From Durusdinium trenchii (taxonomy: Eukaryota; Sar; Dinophyceae; Suessiales; Symbiodiniaceae): DNA of 64,000 nucleotides. The stretch lies in the NCBI GenBank assembly GCA_963970005.1, contig CAXAMN010003047.1, positions 205,548-269,547 of the forward strand, given 5' to 3'. Each line of letters begins with the position of its first letter. Position 1 is the stretch's first letter. The notes beneath the pieces are model-generated. The model had not been told where the DNA came from. It searched no databases and was given only the letters and a program-made list of their open reading frames with translations. Below, in pieces: positions 21,873 to 33,170 of the stretch. A program made the translations under genes and the position numbers.

Positions 21873-22169
21873 CTCGAAGTGGGGATGTGGTTAATTTGAT
21901 GCACGACTGCATTAGGTGCTGCGGCCTCAGACAGAGTCTTCGGCAAGCGCAAAAGGAAAGAGTGGGTGAACTTGGTACGAGTAGGGCATAGGGCACACAG
22001 CCGCCTTTGATTACACACTCCGCTGGTACCACAATAGAAGCACGCTCCTGCGGAAATCCACAGCATGAGGCTTGCAAGCTCTCGAAAAGTTGTGTTCCCT
22101 CTTGTCGACACGAGAATAACCTGAGCAACCCGGCTTTCCAAGTCCCGGTCTGGTGGAATTTCTTCAAAC
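21873..22169 (-). CDS. two exons of unidentified gene
   Basis: Exon 22121-22169 (FEEIPPDRDLESRVAQ) and exon 21873-22047 (ERASIVVPAECVIKGGCVPY then ALLVPSSPTLSFCACRR) join in phase 0 across a 73-nt GT-AG intron (22048-22120). Both acceptors are AG|G and the second donor is CGAG|GTAAAG. A competing minus frame reads CFYCGTSGV, but its phase does not match the upstream exon. Function unknown. Confidence 0.6.
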
Positions 22170-22276
22170 CTTAGGTGTATGGAGAAATCTCTGCAGCGAC
22201 CAAAGTCCCGGAAACAAACGTCAAGCTCCAGTATATTTCAATCACGGTGCACAGTCTCAACCTTGTGTAGAACACT

Positions 22277-22306
22277 TTACACACACACACACATACACAC
22301 GCACAC
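22277..22306 (+). repeat. AC microsatellite
   Basis: CACACACA run with interspersed CATAC. Candidate minus coding (LREGIQGLCASISMYLKTKH) follows at about 22390-22480 but competes with a plus frame. Confidence 0.75.
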
Positions 22307-22611
22307 TAAGGGTATGAAGCTAGAACTAGAGGCAATTCAAACCATTGCAAACCATTCTCCTCAGTTCAACAAGTCCCAAATGGCAACTTGGATGATGCAA
22401 ATGCAGCCCCTCGTGGAGCGATGTTTAGTCTTCAAATACATTGAGATTGATGCGCAGAGTCCTTGTATGCCTTCACGAAGCTGCGGTACTTGTGTGACCT
22501 TGACACTCCAGCTCCATGTTAAACACTCTCAAGCTCAAATCGATGCACACAATTGTGGCGCTCCAGGGTTTTGAGTGATCATATAGCTGTTTTGCTCCAT
22601 TCTTACTTACT

Positions 22612-22806
22612 AGTAACAAGAAGCTACTAGGAACAAGTGCATCGCTTCTAGTAACAAGTGCCTTACTAGTAGTGACAAGAAGCTACTAGCAACAAGTGCA
22701 TCGCTTCTAGTAACAAGTGCCTTACTAGTAGTAACAAGAAGCTACTAGCAACAAGTGCATCGCTTCTAGTAACAAGTGCCTTACTAGTAGTAACAAGAAG
22801 CTATTA
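22612..22806 (+). repeat. 59-bp tandem repeat of the CTACTAG family
   Basis: Three near-identical 59-bp units containing taacaagaagctactagcaa and gcatcgcttctagtaac, with the start of a fourth. Confidence 0.9.
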
Positions 22807-22823
22807 TATACTGTTTACTAGAC

Positions 22824-23660
22824 TTACTCCATTCTTGTCAAATCGCATCCGATGCATCGTGTCATATGACACGTCGCATCCCAGCTTCTTGGACCCAGGC
22901 CGCTCTTTGGCTTTCGCACTGAGGCCTTTGACGCAGTTGAAAACCTTTCGTTTGAGCTTGGGATAGCAGCTTTAAAATGCTTTAAAGGAAAATCAATTCC
23001 AATGACACGACATGTTATACATCCCACCCAAGATCAGTCAGTTATGTTCAAGGCTCCTGATCACTGCCACAATGTTGCAAAGCAGCCAGGCTTCATGTGA
23101 CACATTCTAGAGTACCAAGATGTACTAAGAGCCCTTTCAGGATCCTACGGACCCGCTCGTGACTAGATCTGTAGGCCGAATGCCACCAAGTTCCGCCTCA
23201 CACCCCAGCGTCAAACGATGTCGAACGTCAGTGGAGTGCACATGCAGTGAAAGCACAGAGGCATGAAACACGAGCCCGTCTGTTGAACATGCAAAGAAAC
23301 TGACAACTCAGCACGAATCTTTGCTGGCAAGTCATTTGCACAGCTTTTTTTAAGTACTTCAAAAATTGCCATCCTTCATAGATAGGCTACAAGCTGGACA
23401 CTTGTGTTGGATACACTACAGACTATTACTATTTCGATCTGCCTGGTTTCAGGCGTAGCCGGCTTTGCAGGCCGTCGGGTGAGATGTATCCTTGGCATCA
23501 AACATCCGCTCTACCTCCCGCATCAATCATCCGAAGTGGCATATTCGATATGCAATGATATTGATTTGTGCTTCCACGTGCTCAATGAAGTTTCCCCAAA
23601 CATCTAGGAACTAAATCAATCATGTGAGGGGTTCTTCGAGGGCGGAGAGGAGCTTGGTGG
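22824..23660. other. no firm exon
   Basis: A minus frame at 22824-23027 contains SVRKPKSGLGPRSWDATC and may be an exon. The rest has nothing supported. Confidence 0.3.
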
Positions 23661-23667
23661 TACCTAC

Positions 23668-23826
23668 TTATCTGACCCTTTAGCTTCACTATTCCACACC
23701 ACATCAAATTCTTCGGATCTCTTGGCACTTCACCATAGTCCCCAGAAATGTCCACCTCGCCACACGTGTCACAAGTGAGTCTCACTGGTTTCTTTTCTCC
23801 AAGCAAGTCATTGCAAAGCCGGGAGG
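23668..23826 (-). CDS. exon with CxxC pair, unknown protein
   Basis: Encodes PSRLCNDLLGEKKPVRLTCD, then TCGEVDISGDYGEVPRD and NLMWCGIVKLKG. The CDTC pair and a later Cys suggest a metal site. The acceptor is near CAG|CAACCC at 23827 and the donor among closely spaced GTAG/GTAC sites. Codon choice and polarity look coding. Confidence 0.6.
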
Positions 23827-24105
23827 GTTGCTGCTGATGTCTTATCTGATTCTTGCACCAATCTTGACGGCAAATATCTTTGGTGCTGCACGATCTATCC
23901 CAAGTCGCAAGCCATTGAAGATTTGACTCATGCCCGGTAGCATCTAACGATTAATTCATTCCAAACGAGTCACATTGAATCTCTGCCCTGCATTCCCCGC
24001 CTCATCAGCAGCCTGCCAATTGCAAACATGCCGTCTTTTGTTCAAAGTGTCTGGGCCTCTTCCGTGAAAACAGCTAAGTCGAACTGAATAGTGAGAAGGC
24101 ACTTA

Positions 24106-24166
24106 CCCTAGCAGCGATGGCCTCCACCCTAGTAGCTATGGCCTCCACCCTAGTAGCGAAGGCACT
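24106..24166 (+). repeat. 21-nt family, three units
   Basis: ATGGCCTCCACCCTAGTAGC units, variant of the 57.7-kb array. Confidence 0.85.
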
Positions 24167-24208
24167 ACCAAGATTGTCAGAGCAACATGAGCAACGATGC
24201 AACTGCAC

Positions 24209-24268
24209 CTGGGAGGTCTTTGCATCTGCTTTGTCCGCTTCGGCAGCAATTGCTTCCTCAGCGCTCTG
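24209..24268 (-). CDS. short Ala/Glu/Lys-rich exon
   Basis: Reads SAEEAIAAEADKADAKTSQ up to a CCCAG|GTGCAG donor. Low complexity makes this tentative. Confidence 0.4.
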
Positions 24269-24334
24269 CGCTCTCAGTTATGAACAAGTCTTGCGAAGTG
24301 TTTGATATAACTTGCGGGGCATCTTGACACGATA

Positions 24335-24560
24335 TCAGAAATGCCAAATACTGTTGGGAGCCAACACTGAGGTAATTGTCCTTTCCTTGCTGGCCATAAA
24401 ATTACTGTAGTGTAGTCGAGTGTAATTCTCTATGCCTTGCAGGCTCGGCAAGATACAAAGCTGAATGTAAAAGCCAGCTGCCAACTTCCGGTAGTCCACT
24501 GTGAGGTCATTTAGAAGACGCATGGGCAAAAACTGCATTCCCCATTTTGCTGGTCCATCG
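24335..24560 (-). CDS. exon of unidentified gene
   Basis: Open minus frame reading HDGPAKWGMQFLPMRLLN, DLTVDYRKLAAGFYIQLCIL and NYTRLHYSNFMASKERTI to a stop at 24335. The residue mix looks like a globular protein. Whether 24335 is the true C terminus or the frame ends at an earlier donor is unclear. Confidence 0.5.
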
Positions 24561-24599
24561 TGCCATTGTCAGCTGGAAGCTGAAAGCACGGGAGTCACC

Positions 24600-26640
24600 C
24601 GCATCTTCCAGTGTCTTACAGTCTGGAAGGGCGAATAACTCTGCTTGGGTGGAAACGCGAGCAATTTGGGCTTAGATTTTCACCCGGAAAGCTCAAGCGG
24701 CCCGTGCAAGCAGCAAGGATGCCGAGTTGAGAGCACACCTCCTTAAAGGAGGTTGTGATGTTCCTACAATCATTCTTTTGTTCTATGGAAAGTCAATCCA
24801 AGCGGAACAAATGAAGACAATCTAATTGAAATCAAATTTGGATCCGGTGCGGATTCTCCAGCACCTCTCCAAGAGCTGCCACGAGCTGAGCTTGGCTGCA
24901 GACTCGGCAGAGTGCACAAGTCACAGTCGTCACAGTCATGGCACTGAAGTCTTAGCGACTGCACTGTGGCTTCGGCAAGCACTCAAGAGCCACTCAGGTT
25001 ATCTGGTTCATGCACGCTGGGATCGGACTTTTGGGTTGAACTCTTCTGGAAAAAAACATTTAGCAGCCGATAATTCTCACTGAGTGCATGTGTTCCGCTT
25101 TGCGCAGTAGAAAGCCAAACAGTCCTGTGAGCATCAGCAGGTCCATCTCTCTAGTGGCTCCGAATAGTTTCAACATGAACCCGCTGTATCCTGCTGTCAT
25201 TGAAGTGGGTTCCTCCTACAAAACAGTCTTTTAAATGCACATTGCCCTCCTATAGTGAAAACTTTAGAGATAGAGAGATGGCTGCAACAAAAGGCACCGA
25301 AGTGCTGGAAAAAAGGAAAATGAATTCGATTCTGTTGTCTGCATTTATCTGTACCTTCTCTGGACAAAGAAGGCCCTCGAGCTTGAGGACATGGCTTTTG
25401 ATGCTTTTGAAACTCTAAGACTTCCTCTTTTGCTTGATTACCTTTGCTGTTCTGTCTACGAAATTCTATACATTTATAAATTTCTATATGCCAGGTCTTT
25501 GCTTTTTGTCGTGCCAAACGACTTAATTAGGACACATCAGCACGGTGTAACAAGCAGCGCTTGGGCTCCTGGAGGGAACACGCATCGGTTCCAACTCCAT
25601 CTCACACACATAGTGTCACTCGGTGACACTGGCGCAAAAAGCGCCCAGGGCCTAACTTTGGAAGATGTCACATGATTCATGATTGAGAAGTATTGAGAAG
25701 AAACAAATACAACATGAAAAATTGAACTACAACAGGCCACGAGTCTTGCTGCATACGTTCTGTATAATTTGCAAAGAACTGGCTAAGGAGAATGGATAAA
25801 GAGTAGAGGTCTTCAAAGGGAACCAAATTGACATTAAAATGGCGTGAAATCGGCTAAATGCAAAGTTGTTGGACGCATACCAGCTACAACAATTACTATT
25901 CTTAGGCACCGAGTTCTTAGAACACAAGATCAACATGCCAGAAGTGTGTTGCAGAACCAGCTGTACTGCACGCAACAACAAACCTTTCCATGAGACTGTA
26001 TGACGCCTTGTTGACAACGCCTTGTTCAATTCCCCCTAGTACTTCCAGGCTTTTCCCCGCCAAAATCTTTTGAGATCGTCTAAGAGGATATCGAACAATT
26101 GACTCTCCACGTCAACCGCTCCAACAGACTCCGTGTGTGAGAGGAGACTCCAGGGGCGCAAGACGCTACTATCTCTAAGGATGACACTGCGGTCGAATGT
26201 GTCGTGAGCGCGTCGGCTTTTTGCCGCGCTTTAAAACATTTTGGTGAACTTCCAAGGGCCGCTGTGCATGGCTTCAAAAAAAAACGCTCGGGGTATTCAG
26301 CTAACACCTGCTTTCAGCAGCGAAACAATCGGGTATAACTTCTCGGCACAAGCTGGCGAATTCCTCCATCTCCACGATCACTTGTTGTAGAAAGGGCCTA
26401 GAATGTGCCCAATCAAATGAAAGCCACTGCAACTCAAAGTAAATCTGATGAGTCTATCCGAGTCTATCCGATGTCTTCAAGTGTCAAGCGTGAATTTGCC
26501 CAACGGGAGAACAAGCGAGAAAAGTAGGGCCTAAGAGATGAAAAGAATGTAGGGCCCCTTTAAGAGAGCTTTTACTAGTAGCGATGCACTTGTTACTACC
26601 CTTTAAGGGAGCCCTTACCTACCTTTTGTGTATCCTAGAA
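24600..26640. other. scattered weak exon candidates
   Basis: Possible minus exons: 24850-24960 (CRVCSQAQLVAALGE), about 25910-26010 (GLLLRAVQLVLQHTSGMLIL), and 26080-26307. None has agreed splice sites on both sides. A repeat fragment lies at 26568-26610. Confidence 0.3.
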
Positions 26641-26654
26641 TTGAGTCTTAGCTT

Positions 26655-26762
26655 GTGCTGCACTGCGCGCGGAACTCAGGTCCCAGCTGATGGCGCAAAT
26701 CTGATGCATCAAAGCGAACCTGACCATCGTGACTTGGTGCACGAAGCACTGGAAGCTGCACT
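26655..26762 (-). CDS. possible exon
   Basis: Reads LPVLRAPSHDGQVRFDASDL then RHQLGPEFRAQ before a stop. The polarity pattern is convincing but the exon edges are not determined. Confidence 0.4.
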
Positions 26763-26985
26763 AAGACTCACCTTAATTGACCTTTATATGTATCCACTCT
26801 GCCTAATGTTGTATTGAAGCCTAGACCAAAAACTCAAACCGCTGTCATACTTCAATTACATTTGTGCTGAAACATGTCCGAATGAACGTCAAGCCGGTTT
26901 CTGCGCATTCTACAGTCTACACCTGTGCAGTGACCTAACTAAGGTCGAAAGAGCCCCACCTCCACAGGAGCAGTCAGGGCATCAA

Positions 26986-27463
26986 TCAGATGTAATGCAT
27001 CTTCATCAATTCGGCCTCTGCAAAGCAATTTGGCTGGAAAGCTGGAAAGCCCACTTTGTGACAGAGTTCGATTTGGCTGTAGCCAAGCCAAGCTCGCACC
27101 GCACGTGACATGAAGCAAAGCAGTTGAAAGTGCTCTGTGCGTTCTTGGTAGGCAATGTAACGAGGCACCATGTGCCTCCTCCTCAATCGAACAGCTTTCA
27201 AAAGTGCTTCCCAAGGACAACCCACCAAGCTTCCCCCTTTTTGCAACAGGCCTTTCTTAGAGGCCTTCCGCAAAGAGCATGTGATTTCCGCCTGCCTGGG
27301 AAGTAGATTGTTCAAGCTGTGCCAAGAAAGCTGTATGGAGAGCTTCTATCCCAAAACTTGGTCCATCAATCCACCGAACACGGTCACAACCCTCCAATCT
27401 CATCACTCTCTGCAAACGGCCATACGAGCCATACGAGCTCAAACGGCTTCCATGATTACGCAA
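26986..27463 (-). CDS. exons of unidentified gene
   Basis: One frame reads RVRWIDGPSFGIEALHTAFL then AQLEQ at about 27310-27400. Another reads EALLKAVRLRRRHMVPRYIA, YQERTEHFQLLCFMSRAVRA and WLGYSQIELCHK at about 27060-27240. The frames differ, so an intron or indel lies near 27250-27310. No family recognised. Confidence 0.45.
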
Positions 27464-27499
27464 CTTCTGATGTCATGATAATGGTGCATCCTGGTGCAA

Positions 27500-28160
27500 T
27501 CCATATCAGTAGTTTTCCGGATTACCCTTTTATATAAATGACGATGCGATGCGCTTGAAAACTTCGACGACGACTCAGATGTCCTCTTGATCAAATCCTA
27601 CCTCTCCTGAGGTTGCCGCCCAGAAGGTGGTAGCAGCACCCGCCGGCCGTTCGCTTCAGCTAAGGTGCCACCCTCCTGGAAGTGCGGCCATACTACCGCT
27701 CTGCATCACAGCAAGGGATTTCTAAACAGTCTGTGAATGCGCAAGCACACCGTCTTGTGAGACTTGCCGTCGCCATAAAGATTGCCGAACATCCTGGCTA
27801 CTGAAAGGTCGCTAGATTCTGACGTCTTAAGTTGCGTGTCTTCAAGCAAACGGCCAAAAAGGGCGAGGGCAAAAATACTTTAATGAATTCATGTGCAACA
27901 GCTTTGCTACAGCTTTGCTTGCTTGCTTCCTTGATAGAGAGAGAGCCACATGACATGTCTGCCTTAACTCTCAACGCCGCTAGATAATGCTATATGCTCG
28001 CCTGGCCCAGCTGCATCAGCAGCAGGCAACAGCCTAACCTGGGCGGAAGCAGCATTGGTACCCAGCGAGCAAAACATGCGAACTAAGAACGGCTGGATCT
28101 CAAAATTCTCATGCAGTCTCCAAGATCCTGCAGGGTGTGTGGTCAATAATCCACAACAAG
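27500..28160. other. no firm exon
   Basis: A GC-rich patch at 27.6-27.75 kb and a minus frame at 27964-28248 are present; neither gave a domain. Confidence 0.3.
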
Positions 28161-28163
28161 CAC

Positions 28164-30681
28164 CTGTCCAAGCGGCGCGTACCAGTCCCGACTGAGAAGT
28201 CGCTTGATAGAATCTTCCTGCATCGCGAAACTGCGACGAGTTGGACACTGCTCGGTTTGCTATCGAGGATCTTGACCCGAACAGGAAAAGAAGTTTAAAA
28301 GAATAACCTTGTCCTTCTTTTCCTGTTCAAGAAATGCTGCAGGCCAAAAGGGCTCTCTCACTCGCCCTGAGGCCTGACAGCCTCAATCCACAATGTTCGT
28401 AGTTGCCGTAGCATAAATTAGCACAAAGTAGCACTCTGTAAAGCACCTTCGCTGGAGTGTGCCAAAAGTTCGCCGCAGTCCTCCTCATCATCAGAGTCAA
28501 TCAACTTCAGCTCTTCATAGACCTGCATTGGACACGTCCATCGCTCGCAGGTGAAGGTGCTTCAGTGCTTCAGGAAAACTGCAGCAGCAGCAGCAGCACC
28601 AGCACCAGCAGCAACAACAACAAGAATGCATCCGTGCTCCTCGTCAGAAGCCTCACTCATTGCACTCGTCTTAAAACTGGCTAATGTCCAGAGTCCAAAG
28701 CCTAAGAGTCTTCCGATTTCAACGACACATCTGCTTCTAAAGAGGACCTAGAAAGCTCTTAGTCTTCGCCTCCAATCCCTCAGCGCCTCTGGAGCCATGA
28801 AGCGTGGCGTTCCGCAGACCGTGGAGGACACTTTAGGGCTCAACTTCTCGCTGCTGCTGCAGGTCTCTTCACTGCCTCCAAGTTTCAAACTTGACAACAG
28901 GCGCAAAGAAGAATCAGTGGCTCACTGTGCATTCACTACCAGCTTTGGCCCATTGGCTCGGTAAGAACCCTCACTGCAGTGCAAAGACTTGTCTCAAGCC
29001 TATGTACATTAATGTACCCACAAAAGGGTTGAGAGTGCTTCGCCATCTCGAGATCTTTTTGCGTGGAAAGGATCGCTGCTCGTGTTGCACGTTTGAGATC
29101 ATTTGACGCTTTCTATGGCTCTTCCAAAGTCTACACAATACACAAGAGTGTTTCGCTCTGAACTTCCTTCACAAGGCTTTCGACTTGTTCAATCTTGGAT
29201 TCAACATGATTCAACCGAGTGCATTCCGAGTGCACCAGGCCTTTTGGCTCTAGAGGGTCCAAGGTCAAGGACCGTGCTAGACCGAAATCTGCAAGTTTCG
29301 CCACGTTGTCCTGGATGTGTTGAGAGGACTGGATGGTCTGTGCATGGGTGGATGGTGGATCGTGGATGGTGGATGGTTTTCCCGGAAGCTGAGACAAGAG
29401 GATTGGATGATTTACCAGAATGGCAGAAGTATGCAGAAATGAGTGAAGGTGCAACGACGCTACTAGGGGCTCCTGGCCTTAGTTACTAGTAACAAGAAGC
29501 TACTATGGGCTCCTAGCATCGCTACTAGGAGCAAGGACGCTACTAGGGGCTCCATATGAGGGACAGATGAGTTCAGCAGAATCTCGACTATCTGTTCAGC
29601 CTTTGGCATCTTCGTTCACTCTTTGGGTGAAATCCCGTCTTTGAACGTGATCAAGACGTTGTCCGGCTTCAGGTCGCGGAAAACCACCTCGGAAGTCGGG
29701 GCCCGAAAAGTTCCAAGTGGTCGAGGAAGCGAAGCGAAACAAAGCAAACAAAGAAGTAGAAAGGGCACGGATGAAACCCTGTTCTGGCACGGTGTTTGAA
29801 GGGTGTGATTAAGAGGTATGAATGGAGGTGTGTTTGGGGTGTATGCTTCCCTAAAGTCAAACTTCCCGCCATTTCGCCAGGAGGTGCGCGCTTCAAGATT
29901 TTGCAGACCCACAAAAAGAATGCTATGCATCGTGTTGGAGTGGCAACAGCGTAATTGTCAGGAGTCCTCTGTAGGATAATAAAGTGGAACACGGAAAACA
30001 CCTGTGATTTCAAGCGGCTCTTTGTTTGTGCAAATACTCCAACGCCAAAGTGATGCAAGCAGTGTATCGCCTGAAGCAAATGCATTTCCAGTTATTGCAC
30101 ATTTCATGGACAAGCAAGCTGATATTCAAGATTCAGTGAGCCAGTCAATGGGCCTGAGGCTTTCGAAAAGGGGAAAGCTGTGTGTTGGTGTTATATGTGT
30201 GATTCAGAGCAATAGCTGCAACAGTCACTCATTGAGCAGTTTGCATCACACGTCTCAATGTCTCGTGTTCTCAGACTGGGCACTTGGTGGCATCATCAGG
30301 CAGGCCCAGAATCTGCCCAGAGTTGTCAAGGTGCTCCAAAATGCAGGCATTCAGGCTCTTGTCACCTTGGCGTGAAAAGTGGTCGTGGGCAGAGATGAGT
30401 TGCTGTTCAGGAAGAATGGAAAATGATGGAAGGAGTGAAGTGCAAGAAAACTGAAAGTATACAGTACTACTACTGAAAAAAGTCGGTACATCTCAGCAGA
30501 AAATTCTCTGTACATACTCTCAGTATACGGACATACGCCAGGTCTCACCGCTGTCGCTCGGTCTCTGCAGATCGGTTTCAACTCAAAGAACCACAGTGTG
30601 GCACAGTCGTAGTTGCCATCCAAGTGACAAAGCTCCATAAGCAGGGCATAGTACGACTGGGTTTGAAAGATGTGAATCAGC
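28164..30681 (-). CDS. protein kinase, split into small exons
   Basis: Exons in coding order: 30617-30681 (LIHIFQTQSYYALLMELCHL, strand 4 to hinge), from 30365 down to about 30275 (DKSLNACILEHLDNSG), 30044-30070 (27 nt, AIHCLHHFG), 29640-29687 (VVFRDLKPDNVLITFK, catalytic loop), 29236-29310 (DNVAKLADFGLARSL, DFG motif), about 28843 to 28778 (VSSTVCGTPRFMAPEALR, APE motif), 28447-28522 (VYEELKLIDSDDEEDCG, acidic) and possibly 28164-28217 (EDSIKRLLSRDWYAPLG, C-lobe end). Most close resemblance is to AGC-type Ser/Thr kinases. The usual HRD His is Phe. The Gly-rich loop, the ATP-binding Lys and one piece before AIHC were not located, so the gene continues upstream. Introns: 30366-30616 GC-AG, 29688-30043 GT-AG, 29311-29639 GA-AG, 28523-28777 GA-AG. 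The catalytic Asp, Asn and DFG Asp are present, so activity is plausible. Confidence 0.82.
29456..29552 (+). repeat. CTACTAG-core repeat inside kinase intron
   Basis: Three units (acgctactaggggctcctgg, agaagctactatgggctcct, acgctactaggggctcc). Lies entirely within the 329-nt GA-AG intron between the catalytic-loop and DFG exons. Confidence 0.85.
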
Positions 30682-30715
30682 CTGGTCTGAATGAGCCACT
30701 GCCAAAGGTCTGAAT

Positions 30716-31260
30716 GAACTATATATATATATAAGATTATATAAGATTATATAAGTCAGCTCCATGTCGTCCGAAGCTTCTCTCAACCCTTCGCAGCTCT
30801 GTTCGGGTAAATTCACAGATCATCCTGGGGTTTGGGATGCTTTTGGCCAGACACTGAGATCATGCCTCGAGTTCATGAACCAGAGGTCAAATTCATGGCT
30901 CCCATTGGGAGGCTAGCTCCCTCACATAGATGCTTCAAAAAAAATGCCAGCTGCCTGACGATGAAGGCGTGGCTGGACCTGCCAGCTTGATTTGCACAGG
31001 GACGCGTGGCATGATCAAATCCAGCGAAAAACACATGATGTGCAGCTGAAGAGCAACTATCTTATAAACATCTGGATTTTCCAACTCAACCTTACCGTGC
31101 CAGTCCGGGCCTGTGCAAGGCTTGAGCCTCTCTGATGGCAAACTTGGTCGTGCTGTCTCTTCCTCAGATCCAAGAAATAAAGGAGCAAAAGAGGATCGCC
31201 CCAGGATGCCCCGGTTAGGATTCCAGGGAAAACTTGTAATATTGCCTCCAACCGCTAACT
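30716..31260 (-). other. possible upstream kinase exons
   Basis: Minus frames read EFTRTELRRVERSFGRHGAD (about 30750-30810) and MPRVPVQIKLAGPATPSS / LENPDVYKIVALQLHIMCF (30935-31110). They may be N-terminal exons of the kinase or another gene. A TA microsatellite is at 30720-30733. Confidence 0.3.
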
Positions 31261-31682
31261 AACAGAATGTGCTGTGCGGGCATGAGTCCTCCAGACCCTG
31301 CCTAGTGCCTACCGTGATAACCAGTCACAGCAACCACATACTGAGCAAGTTACGCTGCAGCTTCAGGGCATAGACTTCCGCGCTGGAAATGTCCAAGACC
31401 TCCATCACTGGAGCGATTGCAGAAAGTTGCAAAGTGTCTGATGAAGAGTACAAATACGTAATAGTTATATATATATACAAATACTCTCTGCCACTCAATG
31501 GGAACTACGGAGTGTGTTCAACTCAGCAGTAGTCCCACAGGCCACAGACCTTCCAATACATAATTATAGGTCTAGGAGTGGAGGAGTAACCAATTGTGAA
31601 ATCCGCCGTTGTTCACGGTCATCTCAGCACAAGTCTGCATCTGTTGCTTCTTTGACAGCAGGTGCATAGGTCTGTACTAAAC
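31261..31682. other. no recognised gene
   Basis: Short frames and a TA run at about 31466-31477. Confidence 0.35.
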
Positions 31683-31928
31683 TCACAGCCATCCGCCACT
31701 CACACATGCTGAGGTTAGCTGCGCCAGAGCTGCGCATAGGCACTGGCCAACTTGTAGATTCGCGAGCGATGTTCCCTCTGAAGGAAGTGGTCGTGATTCA
31801 AGGTTCGGATGGTCACTCCATGTGGGGTTCCGGGTCCTTGAGCAAATACACAGCGGCAACGGTTCGTCGAAAGAGATCACCACACGGCCTTGAAACTTTG
31901 TAGAATGAAATCCACCAGGAATGGGATC
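31683..31928 (-). CDS. C-terminal exon, unknown protein
   Basis: Exactly 82 codons from a CTAG|GATCCC acceptor to TGA at 31683-31685. It reads DPIPGGFHSTKFQGRVVISF, DEPLPLCICSRTRNPTW and LANLQVGQCLCAALAQLTSA. A second frame from the same acceptor (CGDLFRRTVAAVYLLKD) is also open to 31813, so the frame is uncertain. Confidence 0.45.
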   Translation of the reverse strand, partial: DPIPGGFHSTKFQGRVVISFDEPLPLCICSRTRNPTWSDHPNLESRPLPSEGTSLANLQVGQCLCAALAQLTSACVSGGWL

Positions 31929-31978
31929 CTAGCAAGACAAACAAAGTGTCTTTCAGGAATGAAGCCAAGGAGGAGTTG

Positions 31979-32117
31979 TCAATCCAAGATTCCCTCAATC
32001 GTTTCGGCAGGCCACAGGTCACTGCAAAGGCCTTTCAGCAAGGCATCACTGCAGCCAAACAGAGCACCCCCCAGAGAGCCGACCAGCACAGGGGCAAAGT
32101 TGTCTGGACCGGCGAAC
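31979..32117 (-). CDS. exon ending in a stop, unknown protein
   Basis: Starts at CCCAG|GTTCGCC and reads FAGPDNFAPVLVGSLGGALF, GCSDALLKGLCSDLW and AETIEGILD before TGA. It contains one hydrophobic Gly-rich stretch that could be a membrane or nucleotide-site helix. It may be a C terminus, or may splice before the stop. Confidence 0.55.
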
Positions 32118-32296
32118 CTGGGACAGGCAGCAAATCCAATTGGTTTAGGCAGCTTTTCTCCACGCCCAAAATACAAGAATCTAGCCACCGGAGAATCGTC
32201 AAACTCCAAACAGCCGTGATTTTCCATGTCACCCTTTTAACTGGCCTACTTGGCCGAGCGTCCGAATGCTTTCCTCCAAGGCTTCCTGAAAGCACC

Positions 32297-32700
32297 TCAC
32301 CAACTTTCAAATCTTGGCGCGTTCAACAAAAGCTCTGCTTTAGACAAGAAGGGGTAATACCAAAAGCAAAGTCTATATAATGTCCAGCAGCAGCTGGGGC
32401 ACGTTGCAGAAGCCAAAAAACACAAGGCCGACTCCAGAACCAGCGGGGAAAACCCATCCCGGTGGCTTGCGGCGGGCACTTTGTCGTGTTCTGCAAAAGT
32501 ACGGAGCACCTGCTGCGTTTCTAATGCATCAGCGCCAATGTATGGCAAGGTTCCTGGTGAAATGCAACCCTGGAAAGGACTTTCCGCCCCAAGAAAATGC
32601 ACACATATAATCCACTGCTTCGGCATTGAAAGCAAAGGCCCTATTGTCCCTTTGCTTTTCAGGGTTCCTCGACATTCGATGATTTGTTTAAAATTTGAAG
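32297..32700 (-). other. long open minus frame, no resolved exon
   Basis: A 165-codon frame plus competing frames (one reads GWVFPAGSGVGLVFFGFCNV near 32400-32460). Coding is likely somewhere here, but the frame is undecided. Confidence 0.3.
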
Positions 32701-32741
32701 TAACTTGCTCCAATAGTCGCGTATTAAATGCTGCAACGGAC

Positions 32742-32907
32742 TTCCAAATGCTCCAAGTCTCCAAGACATGCGGCTTTGAGATCTTGCCCTTCAATGAGTT
32801 GGCGGGCCAAGAGCGCCACAGCTGCAGCAGTTTGCAGGGCCTCGGGATGTCGATGTGTAAGCTTTGCCTCGGCCACAGCCGCGTCCGCCAAGAGCTCTAG
32901 GCTGATC
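32742..32907 (-). CDS. Ala-rich helical exon
   Basis: 166 nt, acceptor CTCCAG|GATC, donor GGAA|GTCC. Reads ISLELLADAAVAEAKLTHRH, PEALQTAAAVALLARQLIEG and LKAACLGDLEHLE, a long amphipathic helical pattern of the kind seen in solenoid repeats. No specific family assigned. Confidence 0.65.
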
Positions 32908-33170
32908 CTGGAGGTATAACCGAAAAAACACAACAAGGCACACCGGATAGAAAAGATAAGGATTACTTTGTTGTCAATACAAGTTTGAATACAATGTCAA
33001 AAAGGCTTGAGTAAGAAAATGTGAGAGGAAAGGCTGCTTTCCTGCTAAAAATGACACAGCAATGGAAGCCTGCCGGTGAGCCACGTTAATGTCGCGACCG
33101 GATGTGATTTAAAGAGAAATCACAGACTTTGAAGATGTCTCTTTTGTGGCAATCGGTTTTCTACTCTTGA

